8,629 nucleotides of DNA, taken from NCBI GenBank assembly GCA_013140405.1, contig JABFSV010000135.1, positions 1-8,629 of the forward strand, given 5' to 3'. The notes under the pieces are model-generated. The model saw only the letters and a list, made by a program, of their open reading frames with translations. It was not told the origin of the DNA and ran no database searches. Origin of the DNA: Methyloglobulus sp. (GTDB taxonomy: Bacteria > Pseudomonadota > Gammaproteobacteria > Methylococcales > Methylomonadaceae). The first letter of the stretch is position 1. Each line of letters opens with the position of its first letter. This document shows positions 1 through 7,337 of the stretch, one piece after another. Position numbers and translations under genes: made by a program.

Positions 1-219
1 TATGAAAAATGGTGGGATAAATGCGTTTTTCCACCGAATGCAGTCCATTAAGACCAATGGCTATTCAAAAAAATTGGTATTTGATCGGTAAGCAGGAGTT
101 TTTACTGTCCGTGCAAAGCTCTCATATTAGCAATCATTCGAAGAAAAATGACAGCGGAAGACCTCCTGGCACGCATCTTTTTCCGTTGGACACCAATCCT
201 GATACATTTTAAGTTGCCA
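1..219. other. Left-edge stretch with no supported gene
   Basis: I see no convincing coding region here on either strand. A plus-strand reading frame (21-212) has no ribosome binding site and no recognisable domain. A 26-codon minus-strand frame starting at 207, just past the nikR stop, contains three Cys but also lacks a ribosome binding site. The only structure noted is the hairpin at 11-35. The stretch is best read as the 3' flank of nikR plus intergenic DNA. Confidence 0.5.
11..35 (-). terminator. Degenerate hairpin, possible terminator or REP-like remnant
   Basis: GGTGGGATAA (11-20) and TTTTTCCACC (26-35) pair as a stem with one mismatch and one G-T pair around a five-base loop. On the minus strand the stem is followed by ATTTTTC, so it could end transcription coming from nikR about 185 bases away. 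The GGTGG...CCACC arms also resemble the dispersed hairpin repeats common in proteobacterial genomes. The distance from nikR and the weak stem keep confidence low. Confidence 0.3.
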
Positions 220-681
220 TTAACTTAACGGTTGGACGTGAATATGATGATCGTGATGATGGTGATGCCCATGCTCTTCAAGTTTTACGGGGATGAGGTT
301 GATAACGCTGTGGCGGACACCGGGTTCGGCAGCCAAAGTGTCAGCGAATTCCTGGATAGTCTTTGTAGCGCCGCGCAAAAATAGACTTTCTAAGCAATTG
401 TCGTGGTCGAGATGGACATGCGTAGAGCAAATAACCAAGTCATGGGCATTATGCTGCAAGCTGGTTAATCGTTCCGCCAATGAGCGCTCATGATGATTAT
501 AAACATAAGAAAGGGTGGCTATACCATGTTCGGCTTGGTTTTGGCTGATACGCTCGAATTCAATCTCTTTTCGTAACAAGTCGCGGACACCTTCCGAGCG
601 GTTGGTATAACCTCGGGATTGCAGCCAGCGATCAAAATCGGCGGCCAATGAATCACTGAGGGAAATGGTAAAACGCTCCAA
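220..681 (-). CDS. nikR: Nickel-responsive transcriptional regulator NikR
   Basis: A 153-residue NikR, a nickel-dependent DNA-binding repressor that normally controls nickel uptake genes. Residues 1-45 form the ribbon-helix-helix DNA-binding domain (MERFTISLSDSL, then RGYTNRSEGVRDLLR). Residues 50-132 form the ACT-like metal-binding and tetramerisation domain. The high-affinity nickel ligands of E. coli NikR (His76, His87, His89, Cys95) are matched by His77, His88, His90 and Cys96, and the LSYVYNHH and GVRH stretches are also typical. The family is usually about 130-140 residues; this protein carries a C-terminal extension with nine His between residues 137 and 148, which probably binds extra metal. 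Translation starts at TTG (681-679): AGGAG lies seven bases upstream, no ATG or GTG is in frame before the upstream stop, and the family N-terminus begins here. No nickel transporter or hydrogenase gene is in the window, so its target is unknown. Confidence 0.95.
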   Translation of the reverse strand: MERFTISLSDSLAADFDRWLQSRGYTNRSEGVRDLLRKEIEFERISQNQAEHGIATLSYVYNHHERSLAERLTSLQHNAHDLVICSTHVHLDHDNCLESLFLRGATKTIQEFADTLAAEPGVRHSVINLIPVKLEEHGHHHHHDHHIHVQPLS

Positions 682-688
682 AGCAGCA

Positions 689-693
689 CTCCT
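689..693 (-). promoter_or_regulatory. Ribosome binding site of nikR that fixes a TTG start
   Basis: On the minus strand AGGAG occupies 693-689, with seven bases to the TTG at 681-679. A GTG at 689-687 is out of frame with nikR. This placement supports the TTG as the real initiation codon. Confidence 0.75.
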
Positions 694-725
694 AAAGACT
701 CGAAAATAACTATTAATTTTAGATA

Positions 726-736
726 AACATCATGTT
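726..736. promoter_or_regulatory. Short palindrome upstream of nikR
   Basis: AACAT-C-ATGTT is a perfect 5-1-5 palindrome about 45 bases upstream of the nikR start, and with one mismatch it extends to 15 bases (724-738). On the minus strand it overlaps TTAACA, a possible -35 element. It could be an operator, but it does not match the E. coli NikR half-site GTATGA, so the cognate protein is unknown. Confidence 0.25.
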
Positions 737-745
737 AAGGAAACT

Positions 746-860
746 CTGAACAAGTTGAATCCATTCATAATCTGAAGGTCACAAGTGGTTCGGGTAAGCT
801 CGCCACGAACGTAATCAACACCTTACCGTTCGTCGTGAGCTTGTCGAAGGACTTGTTCAG
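746..860. repeat. REP-like nested inverted repeat
   Basis: The outer arms CTGAACAAGT (746-755) and ACTTGTTCAG (851-860) are perfect complements. Inside, 781-811 and 827-860 form a second imperfect inverted repeat around a short spacer; its arms read approximately ACGAACG, GAGCTTGTCGAAGG and complement. The GTGAGCTTGTCGAAGG core resembles dispersed palindromic repeats found in many proteobacterial genomes. The left arm seems to hold two copies of the ACAAGT end (750-755 and 781-786), as if a unit had been partly duplicated. A 60-codon minus-strand frame across it (765-947) is not credible as a gene. Confidence 0.6.
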
Positions 861-970
861 GGCTTTCTTAAGAACCCCACAACGTTGCGAAGAGAGTACT
901 ATATAACAAAAATAACCATGACTGCAGAACCCTATTTCTGTAGTCATTTTAACAAATACCTAGTAAGAGT

Positions 971-1033
971 TCAGGCAGCCTTAGCCTTAAAGCTCTTGCT
1001 TGGCTTAACTCGTTTTTTCCTACCAGTTACTGT
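971..1033 (-). pseudogene. Possible decayed C-terminus of a basic DNA-binding protein
   Basis: Read on the minus strand from 1033 to the TGA at 973-971, the frame encodes TVTGRKKRVKPSKSFKAKAA, a strongly basic 20-residue peptide with an in-frame TAA directly before it (1036-1034). The TG...K...PSK..KFKA pattern is reminiscent of the DNA-binding arm and C-terminus of HU/IHF-type histone-like proteins, but I could not extend the similarity upstream in any frame. It may be chance. It lies between xfp and the REP-like repeat, a plausible place for gene debris. Confidence 0.18.
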
Positions 1034-1130
1034 TTAGGCAATTATTAAGTTTGCCGCTGAACAAAATTATTCTGCGATCTATTAACAATCAAGCATCCAC
1101 ATTTGTTATAAATCCCATAACTTTATATTC

Positions 1131-3530
1131 TTAGTAAGGCCAGTGCCACTTATCTTCTTCCGGCCTGTCGATGCCATGCTCATAGGCATAGTTACGGCAC
1201 TCGATTTGCAGGTCGCGTAACTTTTGTTTTACATGTGCGCCGGACACCAGTAAAGACGGAATGCGATTGATAGCGTCAATCGCCAAACTAAAGCGGTCGG
1301 TTTCGTTTTGAATAGCTAGTTCCAGCGGTGTGTTGATACTGCCTTTTTCCTTGTAGCCACGCACATGCAGATTATCGTGGTTGTGACGGCGATAAGCCAT
1401 CCGGTGGATCAACCAAGGATAGCCGTGAAAATTGAAAATTATCGGTTTATCAAGAGTGAATAGGCTATCAAAATCCTGATCCGAAAGACCATGCGGATGT
1501 TCGCTGTTTGGCACTAGCTTGTATAAATCAACTACATTAATAAAGCGAATTTTGAGTTGCGGAAAGTGTTCCCGTAACAAAACAATGGCTGCCAACGCTT
1601 CTTTGGTCGGAATATCTCCCGCACTCGCCATGACTAGGTCTGGTTCAACGCCATTATCATTACTCGCCCATTCCCAAATACTTATGCCTTTGGTGCAATG
1701 TTTAATCGCCGCGTCCATATCCAGATATTGCAGGTGTTTCTGCTTGTCACACACAATCACGTTAATGTAATCGGTACTTTTCAGGCAATGGTTGGCGACG
1801 GAAAGTAGACAATTCACGTCCGGCGGCAAGTAGATACGGGTCACAGAGGGGCTTTTGTTGACAACGACATCAAGAAAGCCAGGGTCTTGGTGGGTAAAGC
1901 CATTGTGATCTTGCCGCCAGACAGTCGAAGTAATCAGCAGGTTGAGCGATGATACCTCTGCACGCCAAGGCACTTTCTTGGACATGGCAAGCCATTTGGC
2001 ATGTTGGTTAAACATGGAGTCAATGATATGGACAAAGGCTTCATACGTTGAAAAGAAGCCGTGACGCCCCGTCAACAAATAACCTTCCAGCCAACCTTCC
2101 AACGTGTGCTCCGAAAGCATTTCCATCACGCGACCATCCGGCGACAGTTCGCCGCCATCGGCATCTTCCGGCAAAGTGTCTGCGAGCCAGGTTTTCTTGC
2201 TGACTTTGTATATGTCATCCAACTTATTTGAAGCGTTTTCATCGGGACCGAACACACGGAAATTGCCCATGTTTTCGCCCATGATGTCGCGCAGGAATTT
2301 ACCCAGTGGACGCGTGTTTTCCGCCGTGACTTTCCCAGGGCTTTCCAATGCCAAGGCATAATCTTGAAAATCCGGCATCCGCAACGCTTTTCGGAGCAGG
2401 CCACCGTTAGCATGGGGATTTGCGCTCATACGCTTTGTGCCTTTAGGTGCCAGTGCCTTAAGTTCAGGAATTAATCGACCCGTTGTATCGAATAATTCTT
2501 CCGGCTTATAACTCCGTAACCAATCTTCCAGCATTTTCAAGTGAGCCGGATTTTCTTTCATGCCAGCAAGCGGGACTTGATGAGAACGCCAAAAACCTTC
2601 GACTTTGTGTCCATCGACTTCTTTAGGTCCCGTCCAGCCTTTTGGGCTACGGAACACAATCATCGGCCAAAGAGGTCGGGTTGGAACGCCAGTTCGGCGT
2701 GCTTCTTCTTGGATTCGTCGAATTTCAAGTACACAAGTTTCAAGAATACCAGCCATCAATTGGTGCATCGTATCGGGATCGCTGCCTTCAACAAAATAAG
2801 GGATATAACCGTAACCTTGAAATAGCTGTTCAAGTTCTTCGTGAGAAATGCGCGATAACAGCGTCGGATTACTAATCTTGTAACCGTTCAAATGCAAGAT
2901 TGGCAACACGGCACCGTCGCGTATAGGATTAAGAAATTTATTGGAATGCCACGATGTTGCCAAAGGCCCTGTCTCGGCCTCGCCATCCCCTACCACCACC
3001 GTCACCAGCAAGTCTGGATTATCAAATGCTGCGCCGTAAGCATGAGAAATGCTGTAGCCTAGCTCCCCACCTTCATGGATAGAGCCTGGCGTTTCGGGCG
3101 TACAGTGGCTACCGATACCGCCAGGGAAAGAAAATTCTTTGAAGAATTGCAGTAAACCCTCTTCATCTTCGCCTTTATTCGAATAAATTTCCGAATAAGT
3201 GCCTTCAAGATAAACAGGGGCTAAGACTCCAGGCGCACCATGACCGGGGCCTACCAGAAAAATGGCATTCAGATCGTACTTGTTGATAAGCCGGTTCATG
3301 TGGATGTAGATAAAACTCAAACCAGGGCTTGATCCCCAATGCCCTAACAGCCTGTTCTTGATATGTTCCAGTTTGAGCGGTTCTTTCAGCAAGGCATTAT
3401 CTTGAAGGTAAATCATACAAGCTGCCAAGTAAGTGCAGGCACGCCAATACGCGTTAATCAGCTTAAGTTCGTCTGTACTAAGAGAAGGCGAATTTGAGCT
3501 TTTTGTTGTCGATAGGTTGGTTGACATCAT
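1131..3530 (-). CDS. xfp: Xylulose-5-phosphate/fructose-6-phosphate phosphoketolase
   Basis: A 799-residue cytosolic thiamine-diphosphate enzyme that splits xylulose 5-phosphate (and usually fructose 6-phosphate) with phosphate to give acetyl phosphate plus glyceraldehyde 3-phosphate (or erythrose 4-phosphate). Length matches the family (about 790-825). Both family signatures are intact: [20 protein letters not shown] from residue 153 and GDGEAETGP at 181-189, the latter being the ThDP/Mg binding site. Conserved active-site histidines appear as His64 (LLGHWG), His97 (GPGHGAPG), His142 (SHCTPETPG), His317 and His547 (THQDPG). The acidic residues in [15 protein letters not shown] (Glu478/Glu482) supply the cofactor-activating glutamate. 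The first of two adjacent ATGs has AAAGAG nine bases upstream. No acetate kinase or phosphotransacetylase gene is in the window. It sits 130 bases downstream of the b561-ATPase gene on the same strand and may be co-transcribed with it. Confidence 0.97.
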   Translation of the reverse strand: MMSTNLSTTKSSNSPSLSTDELKLINAYWRACTYLAACMIYLQDNALLKEPLKLEHIKNRLLGHWGSSPGLSFIYIHMNRLINKYDLNAIFLVGPGHGAPGVLAPVYLEGTYSEIYSNKGEDEEGLLQFFKEFSFPGGIGSHCTPETPGSIHEGGELGYSISHAYGAAFDNPDLLVTVVVGDGEAETGPLATSWHSNKFLNPIRDGAVLPILHLNGYKISNPTLLSRISHEELEQLFQGYGYIPYFVEGSDPDTMHQLMAGILETCVLEIRRIQEEARRTGVPTRPLWPMIVFRSPKGWTGPKEVDGHKVEGFWRSHQVPLAGMKENPAHLKMLEDWLRSYKPEELFDTTGRLIPELKALAPKGTKRMSANPHANGGLLRKALRMPDFQDYALALESPGKVTAENTRPLGKFLRDIMGENMGNFRVFGPDENASNKLDDIYKVSKKTWLADTLPEDADGGELSPDGRVMEMLSEHTLEGWLEGYLLTGRHGFFSTYEAFVHIIDSMFNQHAKWLAMSKKVPWRAEVSSLNLLITSTVWRQDHNGFTHQDPGFLDVVVNKSPSVTRIYLPPDVNCLLSVANHCLKSTDYINVIVCDKQKHLQYLDMDAAIKHCTKGISIWEWASNDNGVEPDLVMASAGDIPTKEALAAIVLLREHFPQLKIRFINVVDLYKLVPNSEHPHGLSDQDFDSLFTLDKPIIFNFHGYPWLIHRMAYRRHNHDNLHVRGYKEKGSINTPLELAIQNETDRFSLAIDAINRIPSLLVSGAHVKQKLRDLQIECRNYAYEHGIDRPEEDKWHWPY

Positions 3531-3550
3531 TAGATTAATCTCTTTAATTA

Positions 3551-3564
3551 TTGATAGGGATCGA
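3551..3564. promoter_or_regulatory. FNR-like box just upstream of xfp (weak)
   Basis: TTGATAGGGATCGA matches the FNR/Anr consensus TTGAT-N4-ATCAA at nine of ten positions. Its centre is only about 27 bases from the xfp start codon, too close for ordinary activation at -41.5, so if real it would repress or serve another promoter. A perfect 10-base palindrome AGATTAATCT (3532-3541) lies between it and the start codon. Chance occurrence in AT-rich DNA is possible. Confidence 0.25.
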
Positions 3565-3660
3565 AAACAAAACGCGGCATTATGGAACTAGGAAATAAAT
3601 AAAGTTTGGTTGTAAGTTAAAGTTTAAGCGATGCTGATACCCCTGTAATTGGTTTGCCGA

Positions 3661-6600
3661 TTACTGTAATCTCAAATTTGTCTTTTTATCACTATCCTTA
3701 AACCAGAGTGACTTGATCGCTTCTAAGAGCAGTACGCTCAGGAAACTGGCGAAAATACACACACCAAGGTCATCCCAATGTAATTTGTCAAAATGGAATA
3801 GAAGCTGCGCTGGCGGAAAATACACGGCAGTTGCAAGAAGGGCAATTACACTGCCAAACAGAGTCCAAAGCGAGAGGTTAGGTTGCCAAAAAGCACGGCT
3901 AAGGGACGCTTTAAACGAACGGTTGACCAAAATAAGCCCCATATTCATAAGGACTAAAGATGTGAAGACGAGCGCACGTAAATCAGGCGCTGGCAGACCC
4001 ATTCGTGCCGCACCTATAAAAACACCTGACAATATCGCTAAAACCAAAAAACCTTGAAGGGCTGCCCATAAAATTCGCTTTGGCAAAATCAATGGGCTTG
4101 CCGGGTCACGCGGGGGGCGGTGCATCACGTCTTCTTCCTCTTGTTCGGCTTCAAATACCACTGAACAAGCTGGATCAATAACCATTTCGAGGAATGCAAT
4201 ATGTATCGGTGTGAGGATAAGTGGCAGCCCCAACAACAATGGCAGTAGCGCAAGCCCTGCAATGGGAATATGGACAGCGATTATGTATTCAATCGCCTTA
4301 CGCAGATTGTCATAGATACGCCGCCCCAGGCGGATGGTTTTCACGATTGAGTTAAAATCATCATCCAATAGGACAATTGCCGATGCTTCACGCGCAACAT
4401 CAGTACCGCGCCCACCCATCGCAATACCAATGTGAGCGGCCTTGATTGCCGGTGCATCGTTTACACCATCGCCCGTCATGGCGACGATCTCGCCGTTTGC
4501 TTTCAGGCTTTGGACTATACGAAGTTTTTGGTTAGGTTGGATACGTGCGAATATCGATGTCGATTTTACCCGTAGGGCAAGATCATCATCGGACAGGGCT
4601 TCGATGTCGTCGCCAGTCAGCACATCCGTCGCATCCAGCCCAGCCTTTAACCCGATGGCATGGGCGGTTGCGGGATAGTCTCCGGTTATCATCACAATCC
4701 TTATCCCAGCCGAACGGCATTCGGTAACAGCGGCAGGTACGTTGGCACGTATGGGGTCAGCAAACCCTATAAGCCCTGCATACTCAAAATTCAGGCCACG
4801 GGGCGTTTCAGGCAAGTCGTGTTCCTGCGTAGCATTCAGCACGATTGCTTTAGCGACCCCTAACACGCGGATTCCATCAAGCCCCAAGGCATCTACCTGT
4901 TTTCGAATACTGTCTAACCGCTCTGGGGACAACTGACAAAGCTCGGCTACGGCTTCAAGAGCACCCTTAGCATACGCCGTGCCATTTTCATCGCCTTCGC
5001 TGGTCATAATGTTTGCTACCGCAAATAAATCCGGCCTGAGACCATAAGCACGAATGAGCGTGCGCTTTGTGAAACTAGCGTCGTTAGAACCAATCTGCGC
5101 CTCTGCTAAGGCGTGTATGGCTAAGTCCATTGAGTCAGTGGGTATGCTCGGACACGCGAGCAGGGCAATTTCCAATGTTTCCTTGGACTTATCTGATACC
5201 GTAGGCTGTCCATCTTGATCCCAACGAGCATCTTCGTTGACTATAGAAACGACCGTCATGCGATTTTCGGTGAGTGTTCCCGTCTTGTCAGTGCATAACA
5301 CTGTGGTAGCGCCAAGTGTCTCTATCGCGGAGGCACGGCGGGTAAGCACTCGTGCTTGTGAAATACGCCACGCGCCCATCGCCATGAATACAGCTAATAC
5401 CAACGGGAATTCTTCTGGCAGCAAAGACATTCCAAGTGCAATACCACTAAGCATGGCCTCAAGCCATGAACCACGCAGCAGTCCAAATAGCAAAACTGTT
5501 AACGTTCCTACGAACGCGCCGATAATGGCAAAGTTGCGTACAAACGATTGTATTTGCAGTTGCAACCCAGGTTGTTCTGTTTCGATACTCCCAAGGGATC
5601 GTCCGATCTTGCCCATTTCACTGCGGATACCAGTTGCATGGACCAATGCTTGTCCAGTGCCTCGGACAACGAGTGTTCCAGCAAAGACATAAGGTAAGTC
5701 TTCACCTCCCGGTTTCGGCACGACACGTTGATATTCACTCTTTACAATGGCATCTTGCGTTAATTTGCGGACAGGCATGGCTTCGCCAGTGAGCAACGAT
5801 TCGTCGAGCAGTAGGTCTTGCACCATTAACAGCGTTGCATCTGCCGCTACCCGATCACCTTCCGAGATCACGATTAGATCGTCTCGCACCACTTCCCTAC
5901 CAGCAATGTGAACTCTCTTACCATCGCGGATTACCAGTGCCCGTGGACTCGCAAGATTTCGCAACGCTTCCAATACATGCTCACTGCGAGACTCTTGAAC
6001 AATAGTGATAATAACGGAGAAGCAAGCAAACAAAAGCAACATGATAGCTTCTGTTCGGTCGCCGAGAAGCAGATAGACAATACCACCACCGAGTAACAGC
6101 GCGAACATAGGTTGGCGTAATATTTCGAATAAGATACGCAGAAATCCGCGTTGGTCTGGCATTGGAAGCTCGTTGTACCCGTCCTCTTCCAGACGTTCCG
6201 CAGCCATTGCCTCACTTAAGCCAAGCAGTTTAGTCGATTCGATTCCATTCTCGCCAATAGCTTCGTTATCGTTAATTACGGCAGTGGAGGCCGTTTCAGG
6301 CATCGATTTTAACCTTGAACCAGCTGTTAGCATCCTCCGTAAGGTATTGTCACGAACAAAGTAGTGATGAAACAATGCAGCAGCAGCGTGTAAACCGATG
6401 AGAAAATATCCCACCGTTCCAGCCGCTTCATGTATCTCTTTGGTGAAATCAGCCACATTTTTGCTCTCGTTGATGAGCGCAGGTAGTTGTAGTCCGAAGA
6501 AAGGTATAGGCTTTCCTTGGGCGCTGAGGATAAGCCAACCTACCAGCGGCATTGCAATCATTAGCGCATAGAGCGCTGATCGTATTAATGCGGCTGATAG

Positions 6601-6861
6601 TTTCTGCCATTTTGGCAGTTCTGGGTCATTTCGAGGGGAGGGGGCCGTTATTGCTAATAACAATCGAAACCAAACTAATACAAATACAGAGAGTCCCAGC
6701 ATAAAATGCCAGGTTTTCAGCATGTCCCGAATATCGCTACCTTTTGGATAAAACTCTCGAAGTTCTATGCAAGCATATACTGCGATGAGCAGGAGCAACA
6801 TAAACCAATGGAGGCCAATCGAAAGCCATCCGTAACGCTCTTTGCTATTACGCCATTGCAT
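3661..6861 (-). CDS. Cytochrome b561-P-type cation ATPase fusion protein
   Basis: A 1066-residue inner-membrane protein in one uninterrupted frame. Residues 1-180 are a complete bacterial cytochrome b561 (CybB type): four helices near 14-32, 51-71, 89-112 and 146-168, with the haem-ligand pattern His18 (IGLHW), His52 (TWHFMLG), His144 (KEIHEAAG) and His158 (GLHAAAALFHHYF). A polar linker (181-212) leads into a complete P-type ATPase: cation-ATPase N domain (GLSEAMAAERLEEDGYNELP), actuator motif LLTGEAMPV (Glu360), phosphorylation motif CTDKTGTLT (Asp525), nucleotide-domain KGALE (Lys632), DPIR (702-705), ITGDYPATA, and TGDGVNDAP at 796. Ten ATPase helices are apparent. Helix M4 has LLPEEFPL and M6 has IDPACSVVFEAE, unlike the SERCA PEGLP motif, so the ion is unknown. 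The start has GGAG seven bases upstream. Electron flow through the b561 part could power, gate or report to the pump; this is inference. Confidence 0.93.
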   Translation of the reverse strand: MQWRNSKERYGWLSIGLHWFMLLLLIAVYACIELREFYPKGSDIRDMLKTWHFMLGLSVFVLVWFRLLLAITAPSPRNDPELPKWQKLSAALIRSALYALMIAMPLVGWLILSAQGKPIPFFGLQLPALINESKNVADFTKEIHEAAGTVGYFLIGLHAAAALFHHYFVRDNTLRRMLTAGSRLKSMPETASTAVINDNEAIGENGIESTKLLGLSEAMAAERLEEDGYNELPMPDQRGFLRILFEILRQPMFALLLGGGIVYLLLGDRTEAIMLLLFACFSVIITIVQESRSEHVLEALRNLASPRALVIRDGKRVHIAGREVVRDDLIVISEGDRVAADATLLMVQDLLLDESLLTGEAMPVRKLTQDAIVKSEYQRVVPKPGGEDLPYVFAGTLVVRGTGQALVHATGIRSEMGKIGRSLGSIETEQPGLQLQIQSFVRNFAIIGAFVGTLTVLLFGLLRGSWLEAMLSGIALGMSLLPEEFPLVLAVFMAMGAWRISQARVLTRRASAIETLGATTVLCTDKTGTLTENRMTVVSIVNEDARWDQDGQPTVSDKSKETLEIALLACPSIPTDSMDLAIHALAEAQIGSNDASFTKRTLIRAYGLRPDLFAVANIMTSEGDENGTAYAKGALEAVAELCQLSPERLDSIRKQVDALGLDGIRVLGVAKAIVLNATQEHDLPETPRGLNFEYAGLIGFADPIRANVPAAVTECRSAGIRIVMITGDYPATAHAIGLKAGLDATDVLTGDDIEALSDDDLALRVKSTSIFARIQPNQKLRIVQSLKANGEIVAMTGDGVNDAPAIKAAHIGIAMGGRGTDVAREASAIVLLDDDFNSIVKTIRLGRRIYDNLRKAIEYIIAVHIPIAGLALLPLLLGLPLILTPIHIAFLEMVIDPACSVVFEAEQEEEDVMHRPPRDPASPLILPKRILWAALQGFLVLAILSGVFIGAARMGLPAPDLRALVFTSLVLMNMGLILVNRSFKASLSRAFWQPNLSLWTLFGSVIALLATAVYFPPAQLLFHFDKLHWDDLGVCIFASFLSVLLLEAIKSLWFKDSDKKTNLRLQ

Positions 6862-6961
6862 TTGTTTTCTCCAAATAGAGGGCGGCTCATGATAAATGAA
6901 AAAGGCTTGGATGCCGATAGTTAGTCAATCTGTATCTAGTTATTTTACATAGAAAATACTA

Positions 6962-6990
6962 ATATTATCTCGAATAAATAACGAAGACAA
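6962..6990 (-). promoter_or_regulatory. Candidate sigma-70 promoter of the b561-ATPase gene
   Basis: On the minus strand TTGTCT (6990-6985) and TAATAT (6967-6962) are separated by 17 bases; each hexamer matches the consensus at four of six positions. An overlapping GATAAT gives a better -10 but a 15-base spacer. Transcription would begin near 6955, leaving a leader of roughly 95 bases. Confidence 0.35.
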
Positions 6991-7138
6991 AATCATATAA
7001 GTCTAGTTTTAGGCGCTGAATAAAGCCAATGGCAAGTTCGGGTAATGTGTCTTGACGGCAACATAAGCATTACCGTCATTAACATGTCAGTTTGGATAAG
7101 ATTATTTCTGCCTATCTTGAGAACCATCAGCGATAACT

Positions 7139-7183
7139 AGATTCCTTATTGCAGCCATTCACAGTGCGATAGCGTACATAAGC
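7139..7183 (-). repeat. 45-base dispersed direct repeat, copy 1 (upstream of ATPase gene)
   Basis: This stretch aligns without gaps to 7932-7976 at 36 of 45 positions; the best-kept part is the last 28 bases (24 of 28), beginning CATTCACAGTGCGATAGCG. The core contains a near palindrome (GCGATAGCGTAC). Read in the direction of the ATPase gene it is TTATGTACGCTATCGCACTG. The two copies flank the lipoprotein gene 793 bases apart. Each lies upstream of a minus-strand gene, so a shared regulatory site is the simplest reading. Confidence 0.6.
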
Positions 7184-7201
7184 ACTACATTGCGAAACAT
7201 C

Positions 7202-7218
7202 AAATAGTCAGACTATTT
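7202..7218. promoter_or_regulatory. Perfect 17-base palindrome
   Basis: AAATAGTC-A-GACTATTT has perfect eight-base arms around a single central base. The one-base centre argues against a stable RNA hairpin and for a protein-binding operator. It lies between the lipoprotein stop and the ATPase promoter region, 19 bases beyond the 45-base repeat copy. No regulator can be assigned. Confidence 0.35.
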
Positions 7219-7337
7219 TCAAGCTATCCACGCGAAGACTGACCAAGCCCTAGCGACACTCCGAACACGGTGGGTGCAGCAAGCTGTGGGTATCTGGTGA
7301 TTTGAGTATTCATGCAAATGAACATACGCTTCATACC

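Larger units (their letters stand above)
6862..7337. other. AT-rich intergenic region upstream of the ATPase fusion gene
   Basis: No credible gene is present. The stretch holds the ATPase ribosome binding site, a candidate promoter (6962-6990), one copy of a 45-base repeat (7139-7183) and a 17-base palindrome (7202-7218). A weak FNR-like site, TTGAGAACCATCAG (7117-7130, eight of ten consensus positions), lies about 256 bases before the start codon, which is far for direct activation of the candidate promoter. A plus-strand frame beginning at 7302 is the antisense shadow of the lipoprotein gene. Confidence 0.5.

Noticed and set aside
130..207. 26-codon Cys-containing frame just after nikR on the minus strand
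   Set aside because: No ribosome binding site and no support beyond an open frame of ordinary length.
21..212. 63-codon plus-strand frame at the left edge
   Set aside because: No ribosome binding site or domain; it begins inside the hairpin at 11-35.
765..947. 60-codon minus-strand frame upstream of nikR
   Set aside because: It runs through the REP-like inverted repeat and shows no protein-like features.
1105..1121. Possible terminator after xfp (GTTAT...ATAAC)
   Set aside because: Only five A/T-rich base pairs and no T-tract follow on the minus strand.
3645..3664. Possible terminator hairpin between the ATPase and xfp genes
   Set aside because: On the transcribed (minus) strand the eight-base stem contains a C-A mismatch and no T-tract follows; it also overlaps the ATPase stop codon.
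5237..5692. 151-codon plus-strand frame antisense to the ATPase gene
   Set aside because: It mirrors a coding sequence with clear catalytic motifs, has no recognisable domain, and is best explained as a shadow frame.
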